A stretch of 64,000 nt of DNA from Paraburkholderia sp. (GTDB lineage: Bacteria; Pseudomonadota; Gammaproteobacteria; Burkholderiales; Burkholderiaceae), in assembly GCF_028283785.1 (NCBI RefSeq), contig NZ_JAPWKB010000004.1, positions 124,001-188,000 on the forward strand, given 5' to 3'. Position 1 is the first letter of the stretch. Every line of letters starts with the position of its first letter. A model generated the notes under the pieces. The model was not told where the DNA came from and did no database searches. It worked only from the letters and a program-made list of their open reading frames with translations. Both the position numbers and the translations under genes were made by a program. Positions 18,808 through 27,734 of the stretch are shown piece after piece.

Positions 18808-18864
18808 AGAACGCGTGAAAAGATAAGCGTAGAAATACGTACACTTTCTCCGACGAGGCTTGGC

Positions 18865-19644
18865 GTGCATCGCAGAAACATTGGATCTTCGGTCCTACTC
18901 CTCCTGTGCCTACTGAGCGCGTTGCGCGCCGGCGCCGTTTTTGGCGCCGGGACGGACGCGCCGTCCGCACCGCCACCGCCGATGTCCGGCGCGACCGCGT
19001 CGCCCGGTGTCGCCGGACCGATGCCGTCGGCGATGGACGAGCGGGTGCGGGCGTGCACGTCGTGTCATGGCGTGCAGGGCCAGGGACTGAATAACGACTA
19101 CTTTCCGCGAATCGCGGGCAAGCCCGCCGACTACCTGTTCAACCAGCTGATCGCATTTCGCGACGGCGGCCGGACCTACCCGCCGATGGGTTATCTGCTG
19201 GCGTTTTTGCCCGACGATTACCTGCACAAGATCAGCCAGTATTTCGCCGACCTGCAACCGCCGTATCCAAACGCGGATTCGAGCCCGGTTGCGGCGTCCG
19301 TGTTGCAGTACGGCGAGCATCTCGTCAAACAGGGCGATCCCGCCCGCGCGTTGCCCGCCTGCGCCGCGTGTCATGGCGCGCGGCTGACCGGCGCGCAGCC
19401 CGGCATTCCGGGGCTGCTTGGTCTGCACGCGAGCTATATCGCCGGACAGATGGGCACCTGGCGTTCCGGCACGCGTCACGCGGTCGAGCCCGACTGCATG
19501 CATTCGATCGCAGTCAAGCTGACGGACAAGGACATCACCGCCGTGTCGAGCTGGCTCGCGCGTCAACCGCGTCCGGCCGATCCGCGTCCCGCGCCGTCGT
19601 CCGCCGAACGACTGCCTCTGGCATGCGGGAGCCAACCGCAATGA
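18865..19644 (+). CDS. Dihaem cytochrome c (c4-like)
   Basis: 259 residues with a signal/anchor segment (about 8-28, ending near VFGAGTD) and a Pro/Ala-rich linker. Two cytochrome c domains follow, with haem motifs CTSCH (about 63) and CAACH (about 170). Each half resembles cytochrome c4, with the GKPADYLFNQL and LHASYIAGQM helices. It is the first gene of the oxidase operon and overlaps the next gene by the four bases ATGA. It likely passes electrons to the ba3-like oxidase in the periplasm. No Shine-Dalgarno is obvious before the ATG at 18865. Confidence 0.87.
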   Translation: MHRRNIGSSVLLLLCLLSALRAGAVFGAGTDAPSAPPPPMSGATASPGVAGPMPSAMDERVRACTSCHGVQGQGLNNDYFPRIAGKPADYLFNQLIAFRDGGRTYPPMGYLLAFLPDDYLHKISQYFADLQPPYPNADSSPVAASVLQYGEHLVKQGDPARALPACAACHGARLTGAQPGIPGLLGLHASYIAGQMGTWRSGTRHAVEPDCMHSIAVKLTDKDITAVSSWLARQPRPADPRPAPSSAERLPLACGSQPQ

Positions 19645-21062
19645 AGCCGACCTTCCGCCCGATCCGCTCCGCCGCCGCGCCGCAGCCGGCCGTTCGCGCC
19701 GCCGCGCGCCGGCTTTCCAGCCGGTTTTCCGGCGGCCTCACCAGCCGGCTTCGCAGCCGGCTTCCCCGTCAGTTGATCGCGGCAGCCGCGATGATGCTTG
19801 CCGCGCTCGTCCCGCATTCGCCGACGATCGTCGCGGCGCATGCGGCCGCGCCCGCATCGGATGCGAAAGCGCAAGCGGCGCACGCCGCCGCCACCGCGAC
19901 CAGCACCGACATCGTCAAACGCGGCGAATATCTCGCCCGCGCGGGCGATTGCGTCGCGTGCCATACAGCGCCGCGCGGCAAGGAATTCGGCGGCGGATTG
20001 CCGATGGAAACGCCGTTCGGCACGTTCTATTCGCCGAACATCAGTTCCGACGGCGAGTACGGCATCGGCAAATGGAGCGCCGACCAGTTCTTCCACATGA
20101 TGCGAACCGGCAAGATGCCCGACGGCCGGCTGATCTATCCGGTAATGCCGATCGCGCAATACACGAAAGTCACGCGTGAGGACTCCGACGCGATCTTCGC
20201 GTATCTGAAATCCACCGAGCCGGTGAACCTGCCGAATCGCCCGCACGCGCTCAAGTTCCCGTTCAACCAGCGCAACATGCTGATCCCGTGGCGCACGCTG
20301 TATTTCCGCGAAGGCGAGTTCAAGGCCGATCCGACCAAGTCCGTCGAATGGAATCGTGGCGCGTATCTGGTCGAAGGCCTCGGACATTGCACGATGTGCC
20401 ACACCAAGATCAATCTGCTCGGCGGCTCGTCGAAGAGCGAGCAGTTCGCGGGCGGCCTGATCCCGATCCAGAACTGGTACGCGCCGTCGCTGACCTCCGA
20501 CAAGGACGGCGGCCTCGGCGACTGGAGCGAAAAAGACATCGTCGATCTGTTGCAGGCCGGCATTTCGGATCGCGGTGCGGTGTACGGCCCGATGGCCGAA
20601 GTCACGTATCACAGCCTCCAGTACATGAGCGACGACGACGTCAAGGCGATGGCCGTGTATCTGAAGACCTTGCCCGACAACGATCGCGGCCGCAAATCCG
20701 GACCGCCCGCCAAAACCGACACGAAGGTGTTTGCGCTCGGCGAGAGGATCTACGGCGCGAAATGCGCGATCTGCCACGGCAAGAACGGCGAAGGCGAGTT
20801 GCAGCACTATCCGCCGCTCGCCCGTAACCAGTCGATCGAAATGGACTCGGCGGTCAATCCGATCCGCATCGTGCTGAACGGCGGCTTTCCACCCGGCACC
20901 GCACGCAATCCCGAGCCCTACGGCATGCCGCCGTTCGGCCAGGAGTTGAGCGATACCGATGCCGCCGCCGTGGTCACGTATATCCGTACCGCGTGGGGCA
21001 ATCATGGCAAGCCGGTCACCGCGCGCGAAGCGAACGAACTGCGCAAGGCGCCGCTGCACTGA
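19641..21062 (+). CDS. Trihaem cytochrome c (alcohol/gluconate dehydrogenase subunit II type)
   Basis: 473 residues from the ATG at 19641, inside the ATGA overlap with the upstream cytochrome. A long Arg-rich n-region and signal helix (to about residue 70) precede three haem motifs: CVACH, CTMCH and CAICH. The layout and the motifs ETPFGTFYSPNIS and PYGMPPFGQELSD match the membrane-bound trihaem subunits of PQQ- or flavin-dependent dehydrogenases. No dehydrogenase subunit lies nearby, so here it probably hands electrons to the oxidase encoded downstream. The n-region (RRLSSRFSGGLTSRLRSRL) is unusually long and repetitive. Confidence 0.88.
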   Translation: MKPTFRPIRSAAAPQPAVRAAARRLSSRFSGGLTSRLRSRLPRQLIAAAAMMLAALVPHSPTIVAAHAAAPASDAKAQAAHAAATATSTDIVKRGEYLARAGDCVACHTAPRGKEFGGGLPMETPFGTFYSPNISSDGEYGIGKWSADQFFHMMRTGKMPDGRLIYPVMPIAQYTKVTREDSDAIFAYLKSTEPVNLPNRPHALKFPFNQRNMLIPWRTLYFREGEFKADPTKSVEWNRGAYLVEGLGHCTMCHTKINLLGGSSKSEQFAGGLIPIQNWYAPSLTSDKDGGLGDWSEKDIVDLLQAGISDRGAVYGPMAEVTYHSLQYMSDDDVKAMAVYLKTLPDNDRGRKSGPPAKTDTKVFALGERIYGAKCAICHGKNGEGELQHYPPLARNQSIEMDSAVNPIRIVLNGGFPPGTARNPEPYGMPPFGQELSDTDAAAVVTYIRTAWGNHGKPVTAREANELRKAPLH

Positions 21063-21145
21063 GCGGGCGGCGACGCCTCGCGCCGAAACACCCACTCACG
21101 CTATCCAGCCCGAGCGGCTGAACTGCTGTTCCGGAGACAACGCCG

Positions 21146-21322
21146 ATGGACGCCAACGACCCGAGCCACGACGCCCCACCCACCGACGAGGACGTCGAAC
21201 GCGTGCTCGCCGCCGGACCGGCCGGCGCGATCGCCGTGGCCGGGACCGCGACGGTCATCGTGATCGCGATCTGGTTCGCGTTCTATTTCTTCGTTTTCCT
21301 ACCGCGCGGTGTGATCCAGTAA
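21146..21322 (+). CDS. Small single-helix subunit of the ba3-like oxidase (IIa/CbaD-like)
   Basis: 58 residues, MDANDPSHDAPPTDEDVERV then one hydrophobic helix (AGAIAVAGTATVIVIAIW to FFVFLP). GGAG lies nine bases before the ATG, and the stop is two bases before the coxB-type gene. A one-helix protein directly ahead of short subunit II is the layout of ba3 oxidases, where subunit IIa fills the place of a missing helix. The assignment rests on size, topology and position, not on strong motif similarity. Confidence 0.75.
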   Translation: MDANDPSHDAPPTDEDVERVLAAGPAGAIAVAGTATVIVIAIWFAFYFFVFLPRGVIQ

Positions 21323-21324
21323 CC

Positions 21325-21897
21325 ATGTCGACCGAAACACCCAACCATCCGGGCCGCGGTCACGCGGTCGCCTTGCGCGCCGAACGGCGCTGGGCCATCT
21401 TCGTCGTCGGACTGATCCTGCTGTTGCTGGTGATGGTCGTGTTTGCCGGCGTGCATTACGCGTTCATGCCGCCGTCGCGGGTCGAAACCATCGACCCGTC
21501 GCGGCTGCAACTCTCGGGCGAATTCGTCGAGGACAACCTTGGCACCGCCGTGCAGCCGGACGGCTCGGTGGTGGTGCGGTTCGTCGCCCAGCAGTACTCG
21601 TTCACGCCGCAATGCCTGCTGGTGCCTGCCGACACGCCGGTGACGATCCGCACCACCAGCGCCGACGTCGTTCACGGCCTGCTCGTGACGGACACCAACA
21701 TCAACACGATGGTGATGCCGGGCTACATCTCGACGCTGACCACCCGTTTCGACACACCCGCAGAGCACCTGATGCCGTGTCACGAGTTCTGCGGTTTCGG
21801 CCACCAGACGATGTGGGCGCACGTGAAAGTGATCGACAAGGCCGCTTTCTTCGATCAGGCAAAAAACTCCCGGAGGCTCAGCTGTGTTTCACGCTAA
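21325..21897 (+). CDS. Cytochrome c oxidase subunit II, ba3-like (CuA)
   Basis: 190 residues: one N-terminal membrane helix (about 24-46), then a cupredoxin domain with the CuA ligands: His in VVHGLLV and CHEFCGFGHQTM (two Cys, His, Met, plus the bridging Glu). The short length and single helix match B-type (ba3/SoxB-like) oxidases rather than aa3 subunit II, which has two helices. CuA accepts electrons from the operon's cytochromes c. Its last 14 bases overlap the GTG start of subunit I. Confidence 0.92.
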   Translation: MSTETPNHPGRGHAVALRAERRWAIFVVGLILLLLVMVVFAGVHYAFMPPSRVETIDPSRLQLSGEFVEDNLGTAVQPDGSVVVRFVAQQYSFTPQCLLVPADTPVTIRTTSADVVHGLLVTDTNINTMVMPGYISTLTTRFDTPAEHLMPCHEFCGFGHQTMWAHVKVIDKAAFFDQAKNSRRLSCVSR

Positions 21898-23513
21898 GCG
21901 ACTCGTTCTCGCGCATTTCTGGCTCGCCTTCGTCGCGTTCGTGATCGCGCTGTTTCTGGGCGCGTGGCAGATGCTGGTGCGCAGTCCGCTGCATGCCCTG
22001 GATCGGCGACCCCGAACTCTATTACCGCTCCGTCACCGCGCACGGCACGGTGATGGCCTATGTGCTACCGACGCTCGTCGCGATGGGCTTCGGCTACGCG
22101 ATCGTCGAACTGGCGTTGAAGCAGGGACTGGTCGGGCTCAAATGGGCGTGGGCCGCGCTGATCGTGCTGGCGGTCGGCGCGGTGCTCGCGATGATTCCGG
22201 TCGCGATGGGCAACGCATCGGTGCTGTTCACGTTTTATCCACCGATGATCGGCAGTCCGCTGTACTACATCGGCGTGGTGCTGGTCGTCGTCGGATCGTG
22301 GATCTGGGTGGCGCTGATGGGCGTCAATCTGCACGTATGGAAAAAGGTGAATCCGGGCAAGCCGGTGCCGCTGGCGATGTATGCGAACGTGGCGGGCGCG
22401 TATCTGTGGGCATGGACCGCCGTGGGCGCAGCGCTGGAGATCCTGTTCCAGATCCTGCCGGTTGCGCTGGGCTTCAAGAACACCATCGACGCCGGGCTCG
22501 CGCGCGTGCTGTTTTCGTGGACGCTGCACGCGATCGTCTATTTCTGGCTGTTCCCCGCGTATATCGCGTACTACACGCTGGTGCCGCGCGCGATCGGCGG
22601 ACGGCTGTACAGCGACTCAATGGCGCGCGTGTCGTTCATCCTGTTTCTGGTGTTCGCGATGCCGATCGGCATCCACCATCTGTTCGCCGATCCGCAGGTC
22701 GGCTCCGGCTTCAAGTTTCTGCATGCAGTGTTCACGGGCATGGTTTCCGTGCCGACGTTGCTGACCGTGTTCACGATCTGCGCGTCCGTCGAGATTGCCG
22801 GGCGGCTTCGCGGCGGCACGGGCGCATTCGGCTGGCTGAAGGCATTGCCATGGAAAAACCCGATGATGCTGGTGCTGGCGTTTTCGTTCGTGATGCTTGG
22901 TTTCGGCGGCGCGGGCGGGTTGATCAACATGAGCTACCAGTTGAACTCGACCATTCACAACACGCAGTGGGTGACCGGTCACTTCCATCTGATTTTCGGC
23001 GGCGCGATCGTGATCATGTATTTCGCGATTGCGTATGAATTGTGGCCGTATCTGACCGGCCGCTCGCTGGGGTCGTTGAGGATGGTACGCACGCAGTTGT
23101 GGCTGTGGTTCATCGGCATGATGGTCGTGACGATCCCGTGGCACTACGTCGGGCTGCTCGGCGCGCCGCGCCGGATGGCGTATTACGACTACAGCGCTCC
23201 CGGACTCGACGCGCAGGCCATCTGGGTGGCGGTATCGGCGTTGGGCGGCGTGGTGCTGGTGATATCGGGCGTGCTGTTCGTGTATATCCTCGCGAAGTCG
23301 CAATTCGGGCCCGCTCAGACGCAGCCCGAGTTTCCCGGCTTCAGCGTCGCGACGCATCCGGTGCATCACGTGCCGGCCGCGTTGAACAGCTTCGGCTTGT
23401 GGGTCGCGCTGATGATCGGTTTGACCGTCGTGAATTACAGCGTGCCGATCATGCAGCTGTTGCGATTGCAGCAGACATCGGTGCCGGCGGTCGTCGTGGG
23501 AGCGCAGCGATGA
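21884..23513 (+). pseudogene. Haem-copper oxidase subunit I (ba3/B-type), frame broken by one extra base
   Basis: The GTG at 21884 has a perfect CGGAGG seven bases upstream and starts MFHAKRLVLAHFWLAFVAFV (helix 1). After LVRSPLHA the frame is lost: CCC at 21996-21998 has one C too many. Removing one C joins LHA to WIGDPELYYRSVTAHG and gives about 542 residues without another stop. The remaining frame (open from 21993) keeps the low-spin haem His in TAHGTVMAY, the CuB/Tyr region LHAIVYFW, the His pair PIGIHHLF, and the haem ligands in GHFHLIFGG. Either a base error in the sequence or a true mutation. Initiation at 21993 would drop helix 1 and lacks a ribosome site. Confidence 0.85.
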
Positions 23514-24373
23514 GCGACGAACGCGTGATTTCCTTGCGCAATCCCTGGTTCACGGTCAGCGTGGGCGGTGTGATTGCGATAGCGGTGATTTCCGGATTGA
23601 TCGGCTTTATCTGGTTGCCGTCGCAGCATGCCGACTTCAGCAACGAGGGGTTGTGGACGACGATATGCCGGGCCGCTGGCGCACCGTCTACGTGGTATGG
23701 CAACGACGCGACCGCCGCTGCGGGTTCGACCGGGGACAAACCGAGCGACGTGGTGGTGTTGCCGCCGTTGGCGCATGTGACGGCGAGTGCCGATTCGATC
23801 GGCCGGGGCGCGACGATCGCGACGCAGAACTGTTCGATGTGTCATGGCGTGCATGGGATCGTGCAGGTGACTGCGCCGGTACTGGCCGGGCAATACGCGG
23901 ACGTGATCTACAAGGAGTTGCGCGATTACCAGAGCGGGATGCGGCCGAGCGCGATCATGCAACCGATCATCGCGAATCGCAGCGATCAGGATTTGCACGA
24001 TCTCGCGAACTATTACGCGTCGTTGTCGCGGACGGGGCCGGCGGAGAGTTCGGGGAACGCGGCGGGCGGTTCGGATTCGGGTTCGGCTTCTGCTTCGGAC
24101 GATGCTGCTGGGCGCAGTGCTGTCAGGCTGGCGATGCAGGGCGATCCGATCCGGAATATCGCGCCTTGCGCGGCGTGTCATGGGCAACTGGATCGCAAAG
24201 GTGCCGCGCCCTGGCTCGGCGGGCAGTCGTCGGTTTATCTCGTGGGACAGTTGACGGCGTTTGCCAAGGGCGATCGGCATAACGATATCAATGAGCAGAT
24301 GCGGAATGCTGCCCGGCATCTTTCTCAAGAGGAGATTGATGCGTTGGCTCGGTATTATGCTGCGCAGCAGTGA
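23510..24373 (+). CDS. Membrane-anchored dihaem cytochrome c
   Basis: 287 residues from the ATG at 23510, overlapping the subunit I stop as ATGA. An N-terminal uncleaved-looking helix (about 18-40) anchors two cytochrome c domains with CSMCH (about 107) and CAACH (about 222), joined by a Gly/Ser/Ala-rich linker of about 25 residues. It is the last gene of the operon and most likely an electron donor to, or a fixed subunit of, the oxidase. Counting all three cytochromes, the operon encodes seven c-type haems. The repeat element begins about 140 bases after its stop. Confidence 0.88.
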   Translation: MSDERVISLRNPWFTVSVGGVIAIAVISGLIGFIWLPSQHADFSNEGLWTTICRAAGAPSTWYGNDATAAAGSTGDKPSDVVVLPPLAHVTASADSIGRGATIATQNCSMCHGVHGIVQVTAPVLAGQYADVIYKELRDYQSGMRPSAIMQPIIANRSDQDLHDLANYYASLSRTGPAESSGNAAGGSDSGSASASDDAAGRSAVRLAMQGDPIRNIAPCAACHGQLDRKGAAPWLGGQSSVYLVGQLTAFAKGDRHNDINEQMRNAARHLSQEEIDALARYYAAQQ

Positions 24374-24469
24374 TGGTGGGGGGCCTTCGGCGGGATGGGT
24401 TTTTGTTTGGTTGTCTCGGGGTCGCGGTGGTTTGCCTGGGTTTTGTTTTGGTTGTCCCGGGGTTGCGCT

Positions 24470-24532
24470 CGCTTGTCCCGTTTTCACGTTCGCTTGTCCC
24501 GTTTTTACGCTCGCTTGTCCCGGTTTCGCGTC
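24470..24532. repeat. Three 21-bp tandem units flanking repeat element copy 1
   Basis: Units start at 24470, 24491 and 24512, each opening with CGCTTGTCCCG followed by a T-rich part (TTTTCACGTT, TTTTTACGCT, GTTTCGCGTC). The third unit runs into the left arm of the element. The region from 24374 to 24470 is G/T-rich and has no gene. Confidence 0.7.
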
Positions 24533-24680
24533 GGTTTGCCTGGATCGTCCCTGTGCGGGACCGCACCTACTTTTCTTTGCTCGCGCAAAGAAAAGTAGGC
24601 AAAAGAAAGCGCGTTTACCTCGCACTTCGTAGCGAGTGGCGTCTGTCAATTTTCGGGTAGTGGTCCGCGCACGTTTTGAC
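24515..24680 (+). repeat. Left inverted arm of element copy 1
   Basis: Runs from TTGTCCCGGTTTCGCG to the CCGCGCACG-TTTTGA region. It contains the short hairpin GTCCC-TGTGC-GGGAC, then a 15-bp stem (CCTACTTTTCTTTGC, loop TCGC) at 24566-24599. The stem is followed by purine-rich sequence, not by a T run. Confidence 0.85.
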
Positions 24681-24749
24681 TCGGCGGTCCGTTTGGCGTG
24701 GTGGTCCGCGCCGCCACATCCCGCCCGCTTCGCGGCGGTAGCCCACTTC

Positions 24750-25037
24750 AAAAACCCATTTTCGCCACGTCACTTGCACACCGTCTCGACGGTTCCGGCG
24801 TCGATTCAAAAACCCATTTGCGCCACGACATTCGCCCGCCGTCTCGACGGTTCCAGCGTCGATTCAAAACCCATTTGCGCCACGTCACTCGCCCCCGTGT
24901 TCGACGGTTCCGGCGTCGATTCAAAACCCGGTTGCGTCACGGCATCCGCCCGTCTTTAGGACAATTCCAGCGTCGGCTCAAAGCCCTATTTGTGCCATCC
25001 CATCAGCCCGCCTTCACGATGGTCTCGACGTTCTGCG
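24750..25037 (+). repeat. Five tandem units of about 58 bp inside element copy 1
   Basis: Units start at 24750, 24808, 24866, 24923 and 24980. Each opens with A-rich AAAACCC, continues TTGCGCCACG and ends near GGTTCCGGCGTCGATTC. Divergence rises towards the fifth unit. There are no unique spacers, so this is not a CRISPR array. Confidence 0.85.
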
Positions 25038-25220
25038 TAGCCAGGAATTTTGCGCGCGCGGCCAGACCGGCCCATGCCAGGAAAATGGGTGTTATGACGG
25101 ACGGAGTGCAGCGCGCGAAGAGCGCCAGGAGAAAAAGACGGGGCTGTGCCCGTCGGCTGTCGCGGAGCGAACAGCCGGAACGAATGACTGCCTCGTCACC
25201 AAGTCCAGCGGTGCGGCAAC

Positions 25221-25386
25221 TCAAATCGTGCGCGGACCACTACCCGAAAAATACTAGACGCCACTCGCTACGAAGTGCGAGGTAAACGCGCTTTCTTTTG
25301 CCTACTTTTCTTTGCGCGAGCAAAGAAAAGTAGGTGCGGTCCCGCACAGGGACGATCCAGGCAGACCACCGCGAAACCGGGACAAC
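25221..25386 (-). repeat. Right inverted arm of element copy 1
   Basis: The reverse complement of the left arm, including the 15-bp hairpin at 25301-25334 (loop GCGA here) and the CGGTCCCGCACAGGGAC part. It is followed by a CCAACC/CCAAAA simple-sequence tail up to the stop codon of the chemoreceptor gene. Confidence 0.85.
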
Positions 25387-25434
25387 CAACCCAACCCAAA
25401 CCAACCAAAACCAACCCAACCCAAACCCATCCCC

Positions 25435-27000
25435 CTACACCACCCCTTCCGTCCTGAACACCGCCACCGCCGCACTCAACTTCCTCGCCTGCTCTTCCAG
25501 CGACCCAGCCGCCGCAGCGGCCTGCTCCACCAATGCTGCATTCTGCTGCGTCACCTCATCCATCTGCGCAACCGCAAGATTCACCTGATCGATCCCGGTG
25601 CTCTGCTCGGTCGCGGCCGCGGCAATCTCACCCATGATCGAACTTACCCGCGTAATCGCATCGACAATCTCCGTCATCGTCGAACCCGACCGCTCCACCA
25701 GTTGCGCACCGCTCTGAACCCGCGCGGTCGAATCGTCGATCACGGTCTTGATCTCCTTCGCCGCGCCCGCACTGCGCTGCGCAAGCGACCGCACTTCGCT
25801 CGCCACCACCGCAAAACCACGTCCCTGCTCGCCCGCGCGCGCTGCCTCGACTGCGGCGTTCAACGCGAGAATGTTGGTCTGGAATGCAATACCTTCGATC
25901 ACCCCGACGATGTCGGCAATGCGCCGCGAATCGTCGACCATGTTATGCATCGTGCCGACCACCTGCTGCGTCAGCGCGCCGCCCTGCGCGGCCAGCGTCG
26001 ATGCGCCCTGCGCCAGCTGGCTCGCCTGCTTCGCGTTGTCGGCCGTCTGCTTCACCGTCGAAGTCAGTTGCTCGATACTCGCCGCGGTCTGCTCCAGCGA
26101 CGCGGCCTGCTCCTCCGTGCGTTGCGACAGATCGGCATTACCCGACGCAATCTCACTCACGCCCGTATCGATCGATTCGGTTCCCTGACGAACGGTGCCC
26201 ACCGTCGCAACCAGCGATTCCTGCATCTTGCGCAATGCAGTCGCGAGACGCCCCATTTCGTTGTCGCTCGTGACCGTCACGCGACCCGTCAGATCGCCGC
26301 TGGCAATCCGCTGAAACTGCGCAATCGTCGCGTCGACCGGATCGACGATCGCCTTCACCAGCACCACGCGTCCCAGCCACGAAAACACCAGCGCCAAGGC
26401 CATGCCAACCGCAACCGCCACACTGATCGCGTAGAACAACGCCTGCGCATCCTGAAAGCGTTTCTCCGCATGATCGAGCTGCAGTTTCTCCAGATTCAGC
26501 ATCGCCTTTTCATACGCGCTATAAAGACCCGGCAACTGATGCGCCTGCAATTCCTGAAACGCCGTCTTATCGCCGGATTTCAATGCGGCCATCGCCGGTT
26601 CGACGCCTTTATGCAAAAACATATCGCGCTGATCCTGCATCTCCTTGATCAGACGCTGCTCTTCGTCGCCGGAATCGGCACGGCTCATGTAATGGGATAA
26701 ACGGTCATTCGAAATCTTCAGATACTGGTCGAAACGCTTGAGTACCGCAGTCGCGCCGTCCTGATCGTTCAAATCGTTGAGCGATGCGTAAGTTGCCAGC
26801 GCGAGCCGCAGTCGCAGCAATTGACCCGCACTGCCTTCGAGGTCCGCCACCGCGGGCGTATCGACAGTGTACATCTGCTGCAACGACATATTGTTCGCAC
26901 GCAACGACAGCAATCCCGCAGCCGCGCCAATCAACAGCACGATTCCGAAGAACACGATCATCAAGGTCAAACACGCGCGAATCGACATATTCTTCAACAT
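25435..27000 (-). CDS. Methyl-accepting chemotaxis protein (Tar/Tsr type)
   Basis: 521 residues from the ATG at 27000, with GGAG upstream. TM1 spans about 8-30. A four-helix-bundle periplasmic sensor follows to about 188, then TM2 (about 189-212), HAMP, and the coiled-coil signalling domain with the hairpin tip [20 protein letters not shown]. Methylation-helix sequence [18 protein letters not shown] is present. It ends VFRTEGVV, without the NWETF-like CheR-binding pentapeptide. Ligand unknown. A sigma-28-type promoter lies upstream. The coding end abuts the simple-sequence tail of repeat element copy 1. Confidence 0.92.
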   Translation of the reverse strand: MLKNMSIRACLTLMIVFFGIVLLIGAAAGLLSLRANNMSLQQMYTVDTPAVADLEGSAGQLLRLRLALATYASLNDLNDQDGATAVLKRFDQYLKISNDRLSHYMSRADSGDEEQRLIKEMQDQRDMFLHKGVEPAMAALKSGDKTAFQELQAHQLPGLYSAYEKAMLNLEKLQLDHAEKRFQDAQALFYAISVAVAVGMALALVFSWLGRVVLVKAIVDPVDATIAQFQRIASGDLTGRVTVTSDNEMGRLATALRKMQESLVATVGTVRQGTESIDTGVSEIASGNADLSQRTEEQAASLEQTAASIEQLTSTVKQTADNAKQASQLAQGASTLAAQGGALTQQVVGTMHNMVDDSRRIADIVGVIEGIAFQTNILALNAAVEAARAGEQGRGFAVVASEVRSLAQRSAGAAKEIKTVIDDSTARVQSGAQLVERSGSTMTEIVDAITRVSSIMGEIAAAATEQSTGIDQVNLAVAQMDEVTQQNAALVEQAAAAAGSLEEQARKLSAAVAVFRTEGVV

Positions 27001-27125
27001 AACCCTGTCTCCATAGGCTGCCCGACCGGAAGCGCGTCTCGGCTTTTCATCGGGCGTGCTGCGCCCATGCCGACCGGCCGGGACCGCAACTGGATAGAAC
27101 TTAAGCGAACGCCACACTGATTGGA

Positions 27126-27152
27126 TCAACGGCGGGATTTCTGAAAACTTTA
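27126..27152 (-). promoter_or_regulatory. Sigma-28 (FliA)-type promoter of the chemoreceptor
   Basis: On the minus strand TAAAGTTT (27152-27145), 11 bases, then GCCGTTGA (27133-27126). This fits the flagellar consensus TAAAGTTT-N11-GCCGATAA at 8/8 and 6/8 positions with the exact spacer. The expected start is near 27117, about 115 bases before the ATG. The rest of the 27001-27365 spacer shows no gene. Confidence 0.7.
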
Positions 27153-27365
27153 TGGATCACCGATTAATTTAAGCCGCACTGTGCCTTCTTTTGCGCCGCA
27201 TCAAATGAATCGGTTATACAGAGTAAGAAATCGGGTAAACGCGGAGTTTCCGCGCAATCGCCACTGAATCACCGGCCCATCACGATCCAGTTAATTCGGT
27301 CGAAAATCCGGCGCGACGACATTTACCCGATAATTGGGAAATCATCATTAACAAGGATCAAAGCG

Positions 27366-27734
27366 ATGCTTCGTGCGCTTGCCACGCTGCTGTTATTTCA
27401 ATGCCTCGGCGAAGGGGTGTCTTACGTGTTTCATCTGCCGGTACCGGGACCGGTGATCGGCATGTTGCTGCTGTTCGGTTTCGTGATGATGCGGCCGTCC
27501 ACCGCCGACGAGATCGAGCCGACCGCGCTCGAATTGCTGCGTCATCTGTCGCTGCTGTTCATTCCGGCGGGCGTCGGGATCATGGTGTCGGCGGGCAAGG
27601 TGCGCGGCGATGCGCTCGCGGTGGTGGTGTCGCTCGCGGTCAGCACGACGCTCGCGATTGCGGTTGCCGCGCTGGTCACGCGTGCGTTGCTGCGCCGTCA
27701 GCGACGCGGCATGGTATCGGCGGAGAACGCATGA
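27366..27734 (+). CDS. CidA/LrgA holin-like membrane protein
   Basis: 122 residues, four hydrophobic helices. The typical CidA/LrgA core is LFQCLGEGVSYVFHLPVPGPVIGMLLLF, and the segment LLFIPAGVGIMVSAGK follows. In other bacteria this family acts with CidB/LrgB in murein-hydrolase control or in pyruvate/glycolate export. The stop overlaps the start of the LrgB-like gene, giving translational coupling. AAGGATC lies shortly before the ATG as a weak ribosome site. Confidence 0.88.
   Translation: MLRALATLLLFQCLGEGVSYVFHLPVPGPVIGMLLLFGFVMMRPSTADEIEPTALELLRHLSLLFIPAGVGIMVSAGKVRGDALAVVVSLAVSTTLAIAVAALVTRALLRRQRRGMVSAENA

Larger units (their letters stand above)
18174..18864. other. Divergent control region between RR3 and the oxidase operon
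   Basis: 691 bases, AT-richer than its surroundings, with no convincing ORF. The right third holds an inverted repeat (18767-18795), an Anr/FNR-like box (18794-18807) and a weak -10 (TAGAAA near 18830) in front of the first cytochrome gene. The left part probably carries the RR3 promoter. Confidence 0.5.
24515..25386. repeat. Repeat element, copy 1 (inverted arms, tandem core, structured segment)
   Basis: A non-coding block between two convergent genes. Left arm 24515-24680 and right arm 25221-25386 are near-perfect inverted repeats of about 165 bp. Between them lie five tandem units of about 58 bp (24750 to about 25037) and a segment (about 25029-25228) closely matching the second copy at about 42097-42295. 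All six frames give only low-complexity, mutually shadowing ORFs. No transposase is present, so it would have to be mobilised in trans if mobile. Element borders are judged by eye. Confidence 0.85.

Noticed and set aside
19563..21095. 510-residue minus-strand ORF across the trihaem cytochrome
   Set aside because: The plus strand has signal peptide and three CxxCH motifs in the right places; the minus-strand translation is compositional noise.
21993..23513. Treating subunit I as starting normally at ATG 21993
   Set aside because: That start has no ribosome site and loses the first helix, while the GTG at 21884 has a perfect CGGAGG and family sequence.
24515..24680. Reading the arm hairpins as ordinary Rho-independent terminators
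   Set aside because: The 15-bp stems are followed by purine-rich sequence rather than a T run, and they occur twice per element inside long inverted arms.
24750..25037. Possible CRISPR array
   Set aside because: Units of about 58 bp are directly adjacent with no unique spacers, and there are no cas genes.
24261..25457. Several ORFs of 60-200 residues inside repeat element copy 1 and at its borders
   Set aside because: They arise in many frames at once from the hairpins and tandem units, with low-complexity translations; related ORFs recur in copy 2 only because the DNA is repeated.
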